A DNA stretch of 64,000 nt from Actinomycetes bacterium (GTDB lineage Bacteria > Actinomycetota > Actinomycetes > Actinomycetales > Microbacteriaceae): positions 1 to 64,000 of the forward strand of contig JAEXHA010000152.1 in the NCBI GenBank assembly GCA_023450335.1, given 5' to 3'. Below, one piece after another: positions 27,019-35,064 of this stretch. The notes under the pieces are model-generated. The model was given only the letters and a program-made list of their open reading frames with translations. It searched no databases and was not told where the DNA came from. The position numbers and the translations under genes were made by a program. Every line of letters starts with the position of its first letter. The stretch's first letter is position 1.

Positions 27019-27823
27019 CGGTGCGCGCCATCAGTGAGCCGACCATCACCGTCATCCGGCGTCGACCGACGACCCGGCCTACGACCTCGGAGAGACGGCT
27101 CGCGCGCCCCGCGATCACGCTGGGTGGCGGGTTGCGGCGATCGAGGGCGTCCAGCGCGGTGCGGACAACGGCATCCACCTTCATGCGACGCGAGCCGCCG
27201 TCGGCCTTGTCGCCGGCGACATCGAAGAACTCGGTGTCGGTCGCCCCCGGCGACAGCGCGAGCACACGCAGGCCGGTGTCGCGCGCTTCGTACCAGAGAG
27301 CCTCGCTGAGGCTGAGCACGAACGCCTTGGCGGCGCCGTACACGGCCATCGTGGGGTTGGCCTGGTAGGCGGCCACGCTCGCGACGTTCACGAGGAATCC
27401 GTCGCCCTGCGTCCTCAGGCGAGGCAGCAACGCGTGACTGAGCTCGACGACTGCCGTCACATCGACGGCTATCTCGGCGGACACGCGCGCCAGGTCCTCT
27501 TCGTGGAAGGGCCCGAGGTTCGCGAACCCGGCGCAGTTCACGACGCTCGTCACCTCGACACCGCGCGCGTTGAGCGTCTCGACGATCGACCGGGCGGCGC
27601 CCGGCTGCGCGAGATCCATCGGCACCGTCGTCACCGAAACGCTGTGCTCGCCGATGAGTGCAGCCGCCAACGCCTCCAAGCGATCTTCCCGCCGCGCCAC
27701 CAGCACCAGGTCGCTGCCGCGCGCGGCGAGCTGGCGGGCGAACTCCGCGCCGATGCCCGCACTGGCGCCGGTGATCAGCACGGTCTGGCGGGCGTAGTCC
27801 ACAGGTCTCTTCGTTCGTGTCAT
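27005..27823 (-). CDS. Short-chain dehydrogenase/reductase
   Basis: The protein has 272 residues. The NAD(P)-binding motif is TGASAGIG (18-25), VNCAGFANLG gives the NAG-type motif, the catalytic Ser is in VNVASVAAY, and YGAAK is the YxxxK active site. PGATDTEFF follows as usual in classical SDRs. Basic residues after strand 2 (VARREDRL) suggest NADP preference. Substrate unknown. It is divergent from a TetR regulator across 60 bases with a perfect palindrome, so it is the likely regulatory target. Confidence 0.9.
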   Translation of the reverse strand: MTRTKRPVDYARQTVLITGASAGIGAEFARQLAARGSDLVLVARREDRLEALAAALIGEHSVSVTTVPMDLAQPGAARSIVETLNARGVEVTSVVNCAGFANLGPFHEEDLARVSAEIAVDVTAVVELSHALLPRLRTQGDGFLVNVASVAAYQANPTMAVYGAAKAFVLSLSEALWYEARDTGLRVLALSPGATDTEFFDVAGDKADGGSRRMKVDAVVRTALDALDRRNPPPSVIAGRASRLSEVVGRVVGRRRMTVMVGSLMARTATQA

Positions 27824-27829
27824 GACGGC

Positions 27830-27835
27830 ATCCTA
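27830..27835 (-). promoter_or_regulatory. -10 element (leaderless type) for SDR gene
   Basis: Minus-strand TAGGAT lies 6 bases before the SDR ATG at 27823. Confidence 0.55.
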
Positions 27836-27843
27836 TGTTGTGC

Positions 27844-27858
27844 TGGCACTGAGTGCCA
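27844..27858. promoter_or_regulatory. Perfect 15-bp palindrome, probable TetR operator
   Basis: TGGCACT-G-AGTGCCA lies between the two divergent -10 elements. It covers about -40 to -26 relative to the tetR start and -35 to -21 relative to the SDR start, so one bound dimer could repress both promoters. Confidence 0.75.
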
Positions 27859-27871
27859 CAGGGGCACGCGA

Positions 27872-27877
27872 TACGCT
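27872..27877 (+). promoter_or_regulatory. -10 element (leaderless type) for TetR gene
   Basis: TACGCT lies 6 bases before the TetR ATG at 27884. Confidence 0.5.
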
Positions 27878-27883
27878 GTGTTC

Positions 27884-28486
27884 ATGTCGAACCCTGACCT
27901 CGCGTCGAGACTGTGGGACCGAACGCGGCAGCGCGCGTACGCCGAGATCGCCTCCGTGGCGATGGAACTCTTCTTGGAACGGGGGTTCGCGCAGACCACG
28001 ATCGACGAAATCGTGGTGGCGGCGGGAATCTCACGCCGCTCGTTCTTCCGCTATTTCGGCACGAAAGAAGACGTCGTGCTCGGTCATCTCGTCACCGAGG
28101 GCGCGAACCTGCGCGTCGCTCTGGAGAGCCGGCCCGACGGTGAGGACATCTGGACGGCGCTGCGCAGTGCGCTGTTCTCGCTCGAGGCTGACGCCGACCA
28201 GAAGCGCATGCTGGCCGTGTCGCGCATGGTCTACCAGACACCCTCGCTACGAGCCCGCAGCATCGAGAAGCATCTGCACTGGTACGACGATCTGGTGCCC
28301 GAAGTGCAGCGACGCCTCGGCGACCCGGCGGGAGACACGCTGCGCGCGCGCGCGATCGTCGGCTGCGTCATCACCTGCCTCGATCTTGCAGGCCAGACGT
28401 GGTCAGAAGGCGGCGCATCGCGGCCGCTTGCGCACTACTTCGACGCCGCGCTCGACGCCGTCAGATCCACCACTGGGTCCGTGTGA
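27884..28486 (+). CDS. TetR family transcriptional regulator
   Basis: The protein has 200 residues. The N-terminal HTH is clear: AMELFLERGFAQTTIDEIVVAAGISRRSFFRYFGTKEDVV, written here across residues about 26-65. The C-terminal ligand domain is of the TetR_C_17-like actinobacterial type (helical, ending in a YFDAALDAV helix). It starts at 27884 with a leaderless promoter; an in-frame extension to 27434 lies under the SDR gene. It probably represses itself and the SDR. The downstream CPBP gene begins at its stop. Confidence 0.9.
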   Translation: MSNPDLASRLWDRTRQRAYAEIASVAMELFLERGFAQTTIDEIVVAAGISRRSFFRYFGTKEDVVLGHLVTEGANLRVALESRPDGEDIWTALRSALFSLEADADQKRMLAVSRMVYQTPSLRARSIEKHLHWYDDLVPEVQRRLGDPAGDTLRARAIVGCVITCLDLAGQTWSEGGASRPLAHYFDAALDAVRSTTGSV

Positions 28487-28488
28487 CG

Positions 28489-29325
28489 ATGCGATCGGGC
28501 TCACCGATGTCACACCGCACGTCCGGCACGCGGGGCGGCCGGCCCGGGCTGCTGCTGGCAGTCTGGGCTCTCCTGCTGATCGTCTTCGCCGTCTCTGCGC
28601 CGATGGTGCAGCGCACACTGGGCATACCGTTCGAACTGCTCGCGCTGGTGATGCTGGCTCCGGCCGCTGCCAGCCTCATCGTCCTCATCCGCCCGTCGTG
28701 GCTGCCCCGGTGGTGGCCGCACGTGCCTGCGGGCCGCGTGCTGGTCTCATCGGCGGCGGGCCTATTCGCCGTCGTCGGTTTCGTGGCGACCCTGGCGCTG
28801 CTGACCGGCCGCGCTCCCTCGTGGACGGCGCCGGGCATCGCGTCGCCGCTGTGGTTGTTCCTCCTGCTGCAGACTGTCGGTGCACTGGGCGAAGAGGTCG
28901 GATGGCGCGGGGTGGTGCAGCGCGCGGGCGAACAATTCGCCAAGCCCGCCGTCGTGTCAGCGATCGCCGGCTTCCTCTTCGGCGTCACCCACCTCGGATA
29001 CTGGTCATTGGGCCTCGTGCCGGTCGCCACGTTCGGCTTCGTGGCCATGCTCATGAGCCTCACCATCACGACCCTGTTCACGGGAACCCTCTGGCAGCGG
29101 ATGATCACCGCCGTCGTCGTGCACCTCGGCGTGAACCTCGGCATCGCGAGCCTCGCCGATGCCGATGAGCCGCTGGCCACCACACTGCCCGCGCTCGCCG
29201 CGGCCGCGGTCATGTTCGCGCTGGCCGTGGCATTCGCGAGCGTTCACCACCGCGCGTCATCCCTCCGAACGACCCGGGGCGGGCGAACTCATCCTCGGGG
29301 CCGACGACACCGGACACGCCGATGA
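28489..29325 (+). CDS. CPBP family intramembrane metalloprotease
   Basis: The protein has 278 residues from ATG 28489 (GTG 28483, overlapping the tetR stop, and ATG 28507 are alternatives). About seven or eight hydrophobic segments are present. The Abi/CAAX motifs are GEEVGWRG (EExxxR), FLFGVTHLGYW (FxxxH) and HLGVNLGIA (HxxxN). Such proteases process prenylated proteins in eukaryotes and are linked to bacteriocin immunity or processing in bacteria. Its position between tetR and an ABC exporter suggests a shared role. Confidence 0.85.
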   Translation: MRSGSPMSHRTSGTRGGRPGLLLAVWALLLIVFAVSAPMVQRTLGIPFELLALVMLAPAAASLIVLIRPSWLPRWWPHVPAGRVLVSSAAGLFAVVGFVATLALLTGRAPSWTAPGIASPLWLFLLLQTVGALGEEVGWRGVVQRAGEQFAKPAVVSAIAGFLFGVTHLGYWSLGLVPVATFGFVAMLMSLTITTLFTGTLWQRMITAVVVHLGVNLGIASLADADEPLATTLPALAAAAVMFALAVAFASVHHRASSLRTTRGGRTHPRGRRHRTRR

Positions 29326-29338
29326 CGAGGCTTGAAGC

Positions 29339-30034
29339 ATGGAAACCCCCGTGCTTCAGGCCACCGGCCTCATCAAGACCTTCGGAACGACCACCGCCCT
29401 CGCCGGCATCGACCTCACGATCCGCCGCGGCGAATCCGTCGCGGTCATGGGCGCATCGGGCTCCGGCAAGACGACGCTGCTGCACGCGCTGGCCGGCATC
29501 ACCACGCCTGACCAGGGCGCCGTGGTGTTCACCCCGGCATCCGGCACCCCCGTCCGGGTGACCGATCTCGGTGAGACGGGGCGCTCGCAGCTGCGCCGCG
29601 ACCGGTTCGGCTTCGTCTTCCAGGAGGGGCTGCTCATCCCCGAGCTGACGGCGGTCGAGAACGTGGCCATCGCCCTCATGATCACCGGCGCTTCCCGTGC
29701 CGATGCGACCGCCCGCGCCACGCAGTGGCTGGCCGCGCTCGGCCTCGCGGGCATGGAGGACCGGCGTGTCGGCGAGCTCTCCGGCGGTCAGGCGCAGCGC
29801 GTCGCCATCGCCCGAGCCCAGGTCACCGGCGCCGAGATCGTCTTCGCGGACGAGCCCACCGGCGCGCTCGACTCGCACACCTCGGTCGAGGTCATGAGCG
29901 CCCTCCTGCACGCCACCACCGAACAGGGCCGCACTCTCGTCGTCGTCACCCATGACCCCGAGGTCGCCGCCCGCTGCTCACGCACCGTCTCGGTGCGTGA
30001 CGGTCGCCTGATCACCGGAAAGGTCGCGGCATGA
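29339..30034 (+). CDS. ABC transporter ATP-binding protein (MacB/LolD type)
   Basis: The protein has 231 residues. Walker A is GASGSGKTTLL (about 38-48), the Q-loop is FVFQEGLL, the signature is LSGGQAQRVAIARAQ, Walker B is IVFADEPTGALD, and the H-loop is VVTHD. It belongs to the lipoprotein/macrolide-exporter-like class that pairs with FtsX-type permeases. The next gene overlaps it by four bases (ATGA) and encodes the permease. GAGG lies 8 bases before the ATG. Confidence 0.93.
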   Translation: METPVLQATGLIKTFGTTTALAGIDLTIRRGESVAVMGASGSGKTTLLHALAGITTPDQGAVVFTPASGTPVRVTDLGETGRSQLRRDRFGFVFQEGLLIPELTAVENVAIALMITGASRADATARATQWLAALGLAGMEDRRVGELSGGQAQRVAIARAQVTGAEIVFADEPTGALDSHTSVEVMSALLHATTEQGRTLVVVTHDPEVAARCSRTVSVRDGRLITGKVAA

Positions 30035-31341
30035 ACGCCGGTGTCCTGATGATGCTGCTGCGCCCCGGGCGCGGCGAACGGCATGTGCTCGCGCTGCCGA
30101 TCGTGGCCTTCGCCACGGTCAGCGCACTGGTGCTCACCGTCGTCGGCGGCGCGCAGTCGTTCTGGCGCTGGGATGACGTCGAAGCGCCGATCTACCACGC
30201 CCTGGCCGCCATCGCCCTCGTGCTGCTGGTTGTGCCGCTCGTCACGCTGGGTGGGGCCGCGGCGCGTCTGTCGGCCCGTCGCCGTGACGAGCGCCTCTCG
30301 ACGCTGCGGCTCTTGGGTGTCACTCCCGCCGGCGTCGTCGTGGCCACCGTCGTCGAGTCCGCGCTGGTCGCGGCCGTCGGCGCCCTCGCCGGCGTGGTCC
30401 TGCACCTTGCCCTCGTGCCGCTGGTGGGCCTGATCCCGTTCCGCGGCGCGGCGCTCGGCGCCGGCTCTGTGCTGCTGCCCCTGCCCACCGTCCTCCTCGT
30501 CGTCACCGCCATCGTGCTGCTCGCGGCCACGAGCGCTGCGCTGGGCCTGCGCAAGGTCGTCATCTCCCCGCTGGGCGTGCGCACACGTCAGAGCGCCGGC
30601 ACCTCCCACTGGATCCGTGCCGTCATCGCGATCGGCGTCCTATGCGTCGCCTTCGCCCTGATCTCGCTCGTGCCGTCCGCCGCCGACATGCTGCCGACGA
30701 TCATCGTGCTCACCGGCGCGTTCGCCGTCGCGTTCGCCGTCCTCAACGTGATCGGCCCCTGGGTGCTGCGCCTGCAGGCACGTCTCCGCCTGCGCCGCGC
30801 CCGGCGTGCCGACCAGCTGCTGTCGGCGCGGGCCGTGCTCGAAGCACCCAAGGCGGCATGGCGTCAGGTCAGCGGCATCGCGATGGCCAGCTTCATCGCC
30901 GTGTTCGCCGGCACCGCCGTCGCCCTGCTCGATGTCATGGGCGCCGGCACCGACGAAGACATCCAGCTCGCGGTCGACATCCGCACCGGGGTGATCGTGA
31001 CCCTCGTCGCGTCCTTCCTCATGGTGGCGGCGTCGGTCGGTGTCAACCAGGCCGCCGAGATCCTCGACCGCGGCGATCTGCACCGCAGCCTGCACCGGCT
31101 CGGCATGCCGATGGCGACGGTGGAGCGGGCGCGCCGCGGCGCGGTCATGAGCCCGCTGCTCCTCGCCGCGGTCGGCTCGGCGCTGTGCGCAGGAGCACTC
31201 ATCCTTCCGCTGCTCGGCATCGCCCTGGTCACTGCACCGATCTCACTGATCACCACCGCCGCGGTCATCGCGGTCGGCTTCGCGATCGTGTGGCTGGGCC
31301 TGCGCGCGACACGGCCCATCCTCGGAAGGGCGTTCGCGTAG
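30031..31341 (+). CDS. FtsX-like ABC transporter permease
   Basis: The protein has 436 residues with about eight hydrophobic segments. SARRRDERLSTLRLLGVTPAGV (about 88-110) is the usual FtsX/MacB coupling segment, and a second copy of the fold follows after residue 300 (MPMATVERARRGAV). No large extracytoplasmic domain is present, so it differs from MacB itself. It forms an exporter or membrane-stress transporter with the preceding ATPase. Substrate unknown. Confidence 0.88.
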   Translation: MNAGVLMMLLRPGRGERHVLALPIVAFATVSALVLTVVGGAQSFWRWDDVEAPIYHALAAIALVLLVVPLVTLGGAAARLSARRRDERLSTLRLLGVTPAGVVVATVVESALVAAVGALAGVVLHLALVPLVGLIPFRGAALGAGSVLLPLPTVLLVVTAIVLLAATSAALGLRKVVISPLGVRTRQSAGTSHWIRAVIAIGVLCVAFALISLVPSAADMLPTIIVLTGAFAVAFAVLNVIGPWVLRLQARLRLRRARRADQLLSARAVLEAPKAAWRQVSGIAMASFIAVFAGTAVALLDVMGAGTDEDIQLAVDIRTGVIVTLVASFLMVAASVGVNQAAEILDRGDLHRSLHRLGMPMATVERARRGAVMSPLLLAAVGSALCAGALILPLLGIALVTAPISLITTAAVIAVGFAIVWLGLRATRPILGRAFA

Positions 31342-31425
31342 CCGGCCACGAGCACCGGGTCAGTCGGCGCACGCGCGTAGCCCGTGCCGGTGGCGCCACC
31401 CGAGGGCGGGTGCACCGCGAGGGCG

Positions 31426-32655
31426 TCACCCGCCACCGGCCCACGGGTCGTAGTCGACCTCGAGCGGCTCCTGCGCGGGTCGCTCCGACTCGGGCACGTG
31501 CTGCAGATTCACCCGAATGCGGTACCAGAGCGAGCTCGAACCGCGCATCCCGTCGACGAGCACGTCGGCGGGGTGCAGCTGCGCCACGACCTGTGGATGC
31601 CGGGCTTTCCACCGCTCGAGCCCTTCCAGCGCCTCGTCCTTCGTTTTCGCGCGCGCGATCTCGATGAGCGGCATCGTCGACTGGCGGCGCCCCGACCCGT
31701 CGCCGCGACCCGACGCCGCCCGTGGCGCTCGATCGGCCGGACCCAGCTCGGCTGCGAGTGCGAGCAATCCCTCGAGCGACCCGGCGGCGTCGTCCATGCC
31801 TGCGTGCGGGTCACCGAGGTCGGCGAACCGGCCGGGCACCGTGCGCACCGTGAACTCGTCCGGGCGGCGCGTGCGCAGCTCGTCCCACGCCAGCGGCGTC
31901 GACACCCGGGCGTCAGGCAACGGCCGCACCGAGTAGGCCGAAGCGACCGTGCGATCCTTCGCGTTCTGGTTGAAGTCGACGAACACGCTCTCGCCGCGCT
32001 CCTCCTTCCACCAGTGCGCCGTCGCCAGGCCCGGCGCCCGGTTCTCGACCTCGCGGGCGAGGGTCTGCGCGGCCAGCCGAACGTCGGGGTACTCCCAGCG
32101 CGGATCGATCCGTACGAGCACATGGATACCGCGTGACCCGCTCGTCTTCGGCCAGCCCACCAGTCCCACGTCGTCGAGCACATCGCGGGCCACGAACGCG
32201 GCATCCACGATCTGCGCCCATTCGACGCCCGGCATGGGGTCCAGGTCGATGCGCAGTTCGTCGGGATGGTCCAGGTCCCACGCGCGCACCGGGTGCGGGT
32301 TCAGGTCGACGCAGCCGAGGTTTACGACCCACGCCAGGCCCGCGGCATCCTGGATCACCGTCTCCTCGGCGTTCGTGCCCGACGCGTACTCGAGTGTCGC
32401 TGTCTGGATGAAGTCGGGATGCTTCTCCGGCACGCGCTTCTGGAAGAACGGCTCGCGGCCGATGCCCTTCACGAAGCGCTTGAGCACCATCGGCCGGTCG
32501 GCGGCCCCGCGCAGCGCCCCCTCGGCCACCGACAGGTAGTAGTCGACCAGGTCACGCTTGGTGAGCCCCGCCTCGGCGAACACCACCTTGCCCGGATGGG
32601 TGATGCGCACCTCGTGGCCGCCGATCTCGAGCATGACCGCATCGTCCTTCGCCAT
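31426..32655 (-). CDS. LigD-type DNA polymerase/primase domain protein
   Basis: The protein has 409 residues. The N-terminal about 300 residues match the archaeo-eukaryotic primase-like polymerase domain of NHEJ LigD: ITHPGKVVFAEAGLTKRDLVDYY at the start, catalytic ELRIDLDP, and KTSGSRGIHVLVRI. The C-terminal 90 residues (KTKDEALEGLERWKARHP...) form a separate helical/beta extension. There is no ligase or nuclease module and no ku gene in the window. Stand-alone homologues include mycobacterial PolD-type proteins. TATCGT lies 7 bases before the ATG at 32655, supporting it over the in-frame ATG at 32664. Confidence 0.88.
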   Translation of the reverse strand: MAKDDAVMLEIGGHEVRITHPGKVVFAEAGLTKRDLVDYYLSVAEGALRGAADRPMVLKRFVKGIGREPFFQKRVPEKHPDFIQTATLEYASGTNAEETVIQDAAGLAWVVNLGCVDLNPHPVRAWDLDHPDELRIDLDPMPGVEWAQIVDAAFVARDVLDDVGLVGWPKTSGSRGIHVLVRIDPRWEYPDVRLAAQTLAREVENRAPGLATAHWWKEERGESVFVDFNQNAKDRTVASAYSVRPLPDARVSTPLAWDELRTRRPDEFTVRTVPGRFADLGDPHAGMDDAAGSLEGLLALAAELGPADRAPRAASGRGDGSGRRQSTMPLIEIARAKTKDEALEGLERWKARHPQVVAQLHPADVLVDGMRGSSSLWYRIRVNLQHVPESERPAQEPLEVDYDPWAGGG

Positions 32656-32662
32656 GGCGCCC

Positions 32663-32668
32663 ACGATA
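32663..32668 (-). promoter_or_regulatory. -10 element (leaderless type) for LigD-like gene
   Basis: Minus-strand TATCGT lies 7 bases before the ATG at 32655. Confidence 0.55.
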
Positions 32669-32791
32669 CGAGCGCCGCCGCCCTGCCGCGACGGGGTTGA
32701 CGCGGCTACCGTGGCCGGTTCGCCTCGTCAAGGCCCTGCGCGCACGGCTCGGGACGGGTCATGCTCGGCTCAGAGTGGAAGGACCCCTCCC

Positions 32792-32989
32792 ATGAGCATC
32801 AACAACCCCGACGAGACCCCCATCGACCCCGGCACGGGACTCGCGCAGGAGCCCGCATTGCCTGAGCCCAGCGACGCGGAGGCGCCTGACGTCAACGAGC
32901 CCGAAGCCGGCTTCGGCGCGGGGGAGTCCACCGACGTCGACCCCGACCTCGCGCTGAACAACCCGACCGACGAAGACGAGACGCCGTGA
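32792..32989 (+). CDS. Small acidic Pro-rich protein
   Basis: The protein has 65 residues, almost all Asp, Glu, Pro, Asn and small residues (PSDAEAPDVNEPEAG), so it is predicted to be disordered. GTGGAAGGA lies upstream of the ATG. It overlaps the DUF2188 gene by four bases (GTGA), suggesting the pair is co-translated. Function unknown. Confidence 0.7.
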   Translation: MSINNPDETPIDPGTGLAQEPALPEPSDAEAPDVNEPEAGFGAGESTDVDPDLALNNPTDEDETP

Positions 32990-33195
32990 CCGCGCGTACC
33001 GTCACGACCCGGTCGAACCGTGGGCAGTGGGAGAACGTCGTCGACGACGCGCCCGAGAAGTCGCAGAGCTTCTCGAGCAGAGAAGAAGCGGTGGATGCCG
33101 GTGCGGCACTCGCCGCGGACCTCGACTACGAGCACGTCGTCGACGACGCTGCCGCCACCGGAGTCATCACCGACGAGCAGGACGACGCCGGCTGA
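32986..33195 (+). CDS. DUF2188-like small protein
   Basis: The protein has 69 residues. The pattern WENVVDDAPEKSQSFSSREEAVDAG followed by ALAADLDYEHVVDD resembles DUF2188, short proteins that fold as a small alpha/beta unit and carry K/R-E-A motifs. No role is established. GTG start overlapping the previous gene; a strong terminator follows. Confidence 0.7.
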   Translation: MTARTVTTRSNRGQWENVVDDAPEKSQSFSSREEAVDAGAALAADLDYEHVVDDAAATGVITDEQDDAG

Positions 33196-33224
33196 CACCG
33201 CACGCAACGTGCACGCGCGCGAAA

Positions 33225-33265
33225 GCGCCGGCGACGGAGAGGGCTGAGGTCTCCGCCGCCGGCGC
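33225..33265. terminator. Bidirectional terminator
   Basis: A 16-bp inverted repeat with one mismatch, GCGCCGGCGACGGAGA / TCTCCGCCGCCGGCGC, with a 9-base loop separates convergent DUF2188 and PfpI-like genes. Confidence 0.8.
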
Positions 33266-33353
33266 GGCTCCGGTGGCGGGCGTCGCCCGCCGTAGGTGGA
33301 TGACGGGCCGTGACTCGCGGACCATGACCCGCGGGGCGTGACCCGTCGGGGTG

Positions 33354-33902
33354 TCAGGCCGTCTGGTCGCGGTGCGCGCCTTCGCCGATCTCCTCGACGA
33401 GCTTGGCATTGAACGTCGGCAGGTCGTCGGGGTTGCGGCTCGTGACGAATCCGGCATCCACGACCACCTCTTCGTCGACCCAGTCGGCGCCCGCGTTGCG
33501 CAGGTCGGTCTGCAGGCTGGGGTAGCTGGTCATCTTGCGGCCGTCGACGACGTCGGCCTCGACGAGGATCCACGCCGCGTGGCAGATGGCGCCGACGGGC
33601 TTGTGCTGTGCGAAGAAGTCCTTCGCGAACGCGATCGACGCGTCGTCCATGCGCAGGTGGTCGCCGTTGACGACGCCGCCCGGCAGCACCAGGGCATCGA
33701 AATCGTCGGCTTTCGCGTGCGCGGCGGCCAGCTCGACCGGCTGCGTGTGCCCCTTCTTGCCCTCGATCGAATCAGCCGTGGGCGAGACCATCACCGCGCG
33801 GGCTCCGGCATCCGTCACCGCCTGCCACGGCGACGTCAGCTCACTGTCTTCGAAGCCGTTCGTCGCGAGGAAGGCCACCGTCTTACCGGTCAGATCCGCC
33901 AT
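33354..33902 (-). CDS. DJ-1/PfpI family protein
   Basis: The protein has 182 residues. NGFEDSELTSPW carries the family Glu, and the nucleophile elbow is VGAICHAAWIL with Cys near residue 104 followed by His. DALVLPGGVVNGDHLR is the oxyanion-hole loop. Members act as stress-related deglycase/glutamine-amidotransferase-like enzymes, and the reaction here is unknown. The start is ATG 33902, with an in-frame ATG at 33911 as alternative. It is divergent from the IclR regulator. Confidence 0.9.
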   Translation of the reverse strand: MADLTGKTVAFLATNGFEDSELTSPWQAVTDAGARAVMVSPTADSIEGKKGHTQPVELAAAHAKADDFDALVLPGGVVNGDHLRMDDASIAFAKDFFAQHKPVGAICHAAWILVEADVVDGRKMTSYPSLQTDLRNAGADWVDEEVVVDAGFVTSRNPDDLPTFNAKLVEEIGEGAHRDQTA

Positions 33903-34043
33903 AGTTCTCACTCATCTCCATCGGTTGTCGGGTCGGTACTCCGCGGCACGCTACGGCAGCGCCCATCCGACCCGAAGGGGCTTGACAACGGCCACGCGCC
34001 ACAGCACTGTGAGGCCATAACCTGTTGCCACAGAGGAGCTGGG
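33903..34043. other. Intergenic region between pfpI-like and iclR
   Basis: These 141 bases hold the divergent promoters. TTGACA at 33982-33987 is a perfect -35 hexamer on the plus strand, but no good -10 lies at the right spacing. AGAGGAG (34031-34037) is the iclR ribosome site. Confidence 0.4.
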
Positions 34044-34814
34044 ATGAGCTCGGATGCGTCGGGGCAGGGCGGCACGCTGATCGCGTCGGTCCAGCGTGCG
34101 CTGCGGCTGGTCGACATGGTCGCCAATGCGTCGCGACCGGTGACGACCAAGGCGCTCGCGCACGCCTCGGGCCTGACTCCGGGCACCACGTACAACCTCG
34201 TGCGCACCCTGCTGCGGGAGGGATATCTCACCAACCATCCCGACGGGCTCGTGCTCGGCTCCCGGTTCCTCGGCGTGCATGAAGAAGGGTCCGGGCTGTT
34301 CCTCGCCCGGGTGCGGGAGTCGCTGCGCGAGGTCGCCGAAGGGCTCGGCGCGACGGCGTACCTGTCGCGGTACGACGACGGCGAGGTGCACCTGGTAGAC
34401 ATCGTCGATGCGAAGACGAGCCCGCGGGTCGAATTGTGGGTGGGGCTGCACTCCAGCGCGCACGCGACGGCGCTGGGCAAGCAGATCCTCGCCGAACTGT
34501 CGACCGACGAGCGGCACGACTATCTGTCTCGCCACGAGCTGGAAGAACTCACGCCGTACACGATCCGCGATCGCCGGCTGCTGCTGCACCAGCTCGAGCA
34601 GCCCGCACCCGCGGTGCTCGACCGGCAGGAGTACGCCATCGGCTTCACCTGCCTGGCCGTGCCCGTGCGGGCGCCGGGCATCACGGCATCGCTGGCCGTG
34701 TCGCTGCCCACCCACGCGGTGAACGAGACGACCGCCGATCTGGCGGCCCGGCTGCGCACGATCGGCAACCGGCTGTCGTTGCGCCTGGGCGCCGAACGGC
34801 TCGACGAGGGGTGA
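34044..34814 (+). CDS. IclR family transcriptional regulator
   Basis: The protein has 256 residues. The N-terminal winged HTH (about 12-70) includes VTTKALAHASGLTPGTTYNLVRTL. The C-terminal IclR effector domain includes LWVGLHSSAHATALGKQILAEL and YAIGFTCLAVPVRAPG. IclR proteins respond to aromatic acids or short carboxylic acids and often control neighbouring catabolic genes. AGAGGAG lies 6 bases before the ATG. No obvious target operon is adjacent, apart from an orphan promoter-like site downstream. Confidence 0.9.
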   Translation: MSSDASGQGGTLIASVQRALRLVDMVANASRPVTTKALAHASGLTPGTTYNLVRTLLREGYLTNHPDGLVLGSRFLGVHEEGSGLFLARVRESLREVAEGLGATAYLSRYDDGEVHLVDIVDAKTSPRVELWVGLHSSAHATALGKQILAELSTDERHDYLSRHELEELTPYTIRDRRLLLHQLEQPAPAVLDRQEYAIGFTCLAVPVRAPGITASLAVSLPTHAVNETTADLAARLRTIGNRLSLRLGAERLDEG

Positions 34815-35064
34815 CGGGGCGCTTCACCATCTGAAATTCCGAGTCTGTCGCAATGGCGCGCGGCACTTTAGCGTGGTCTCGTACACGGCATCCGGTGTCT
34901 GCGCGCGTTGTCCCCAAGAACGGCGCGGACCTCATCCCATGAACCGGATCGATTCCGTGATGGCGCGCCGTTCGGCTTCCCCAGACCGAGCGGCGCGCCG
35001 ACTTCTTCTCAGGCGGTGCCGGCATATCGCAGGGGGTGACCCAGCGCGGCCGCGCGGTACCCGG
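34815..35064. other. Gene-free gap with orphan promoter-like site
   Basis: These 250 bases contain a TAGCGT hexamer (34869-34874) of the local leaderless type followed after 6 bases by GTA, not a start codon. A short ATG-initiated frame (34939 on) resembles no known protein. One CGGCATCC copy is at about 34888. It could be the remnant of a lost IclR-controlled gene. Confidence 0.3.

Noticed and set aside
30642..31667. Plus-strand frame overlapping the permease and downstream gap
   Set aside because: Arg/Pro-rich shadow frame without domains, overlapping a clear FtsX-like permease.
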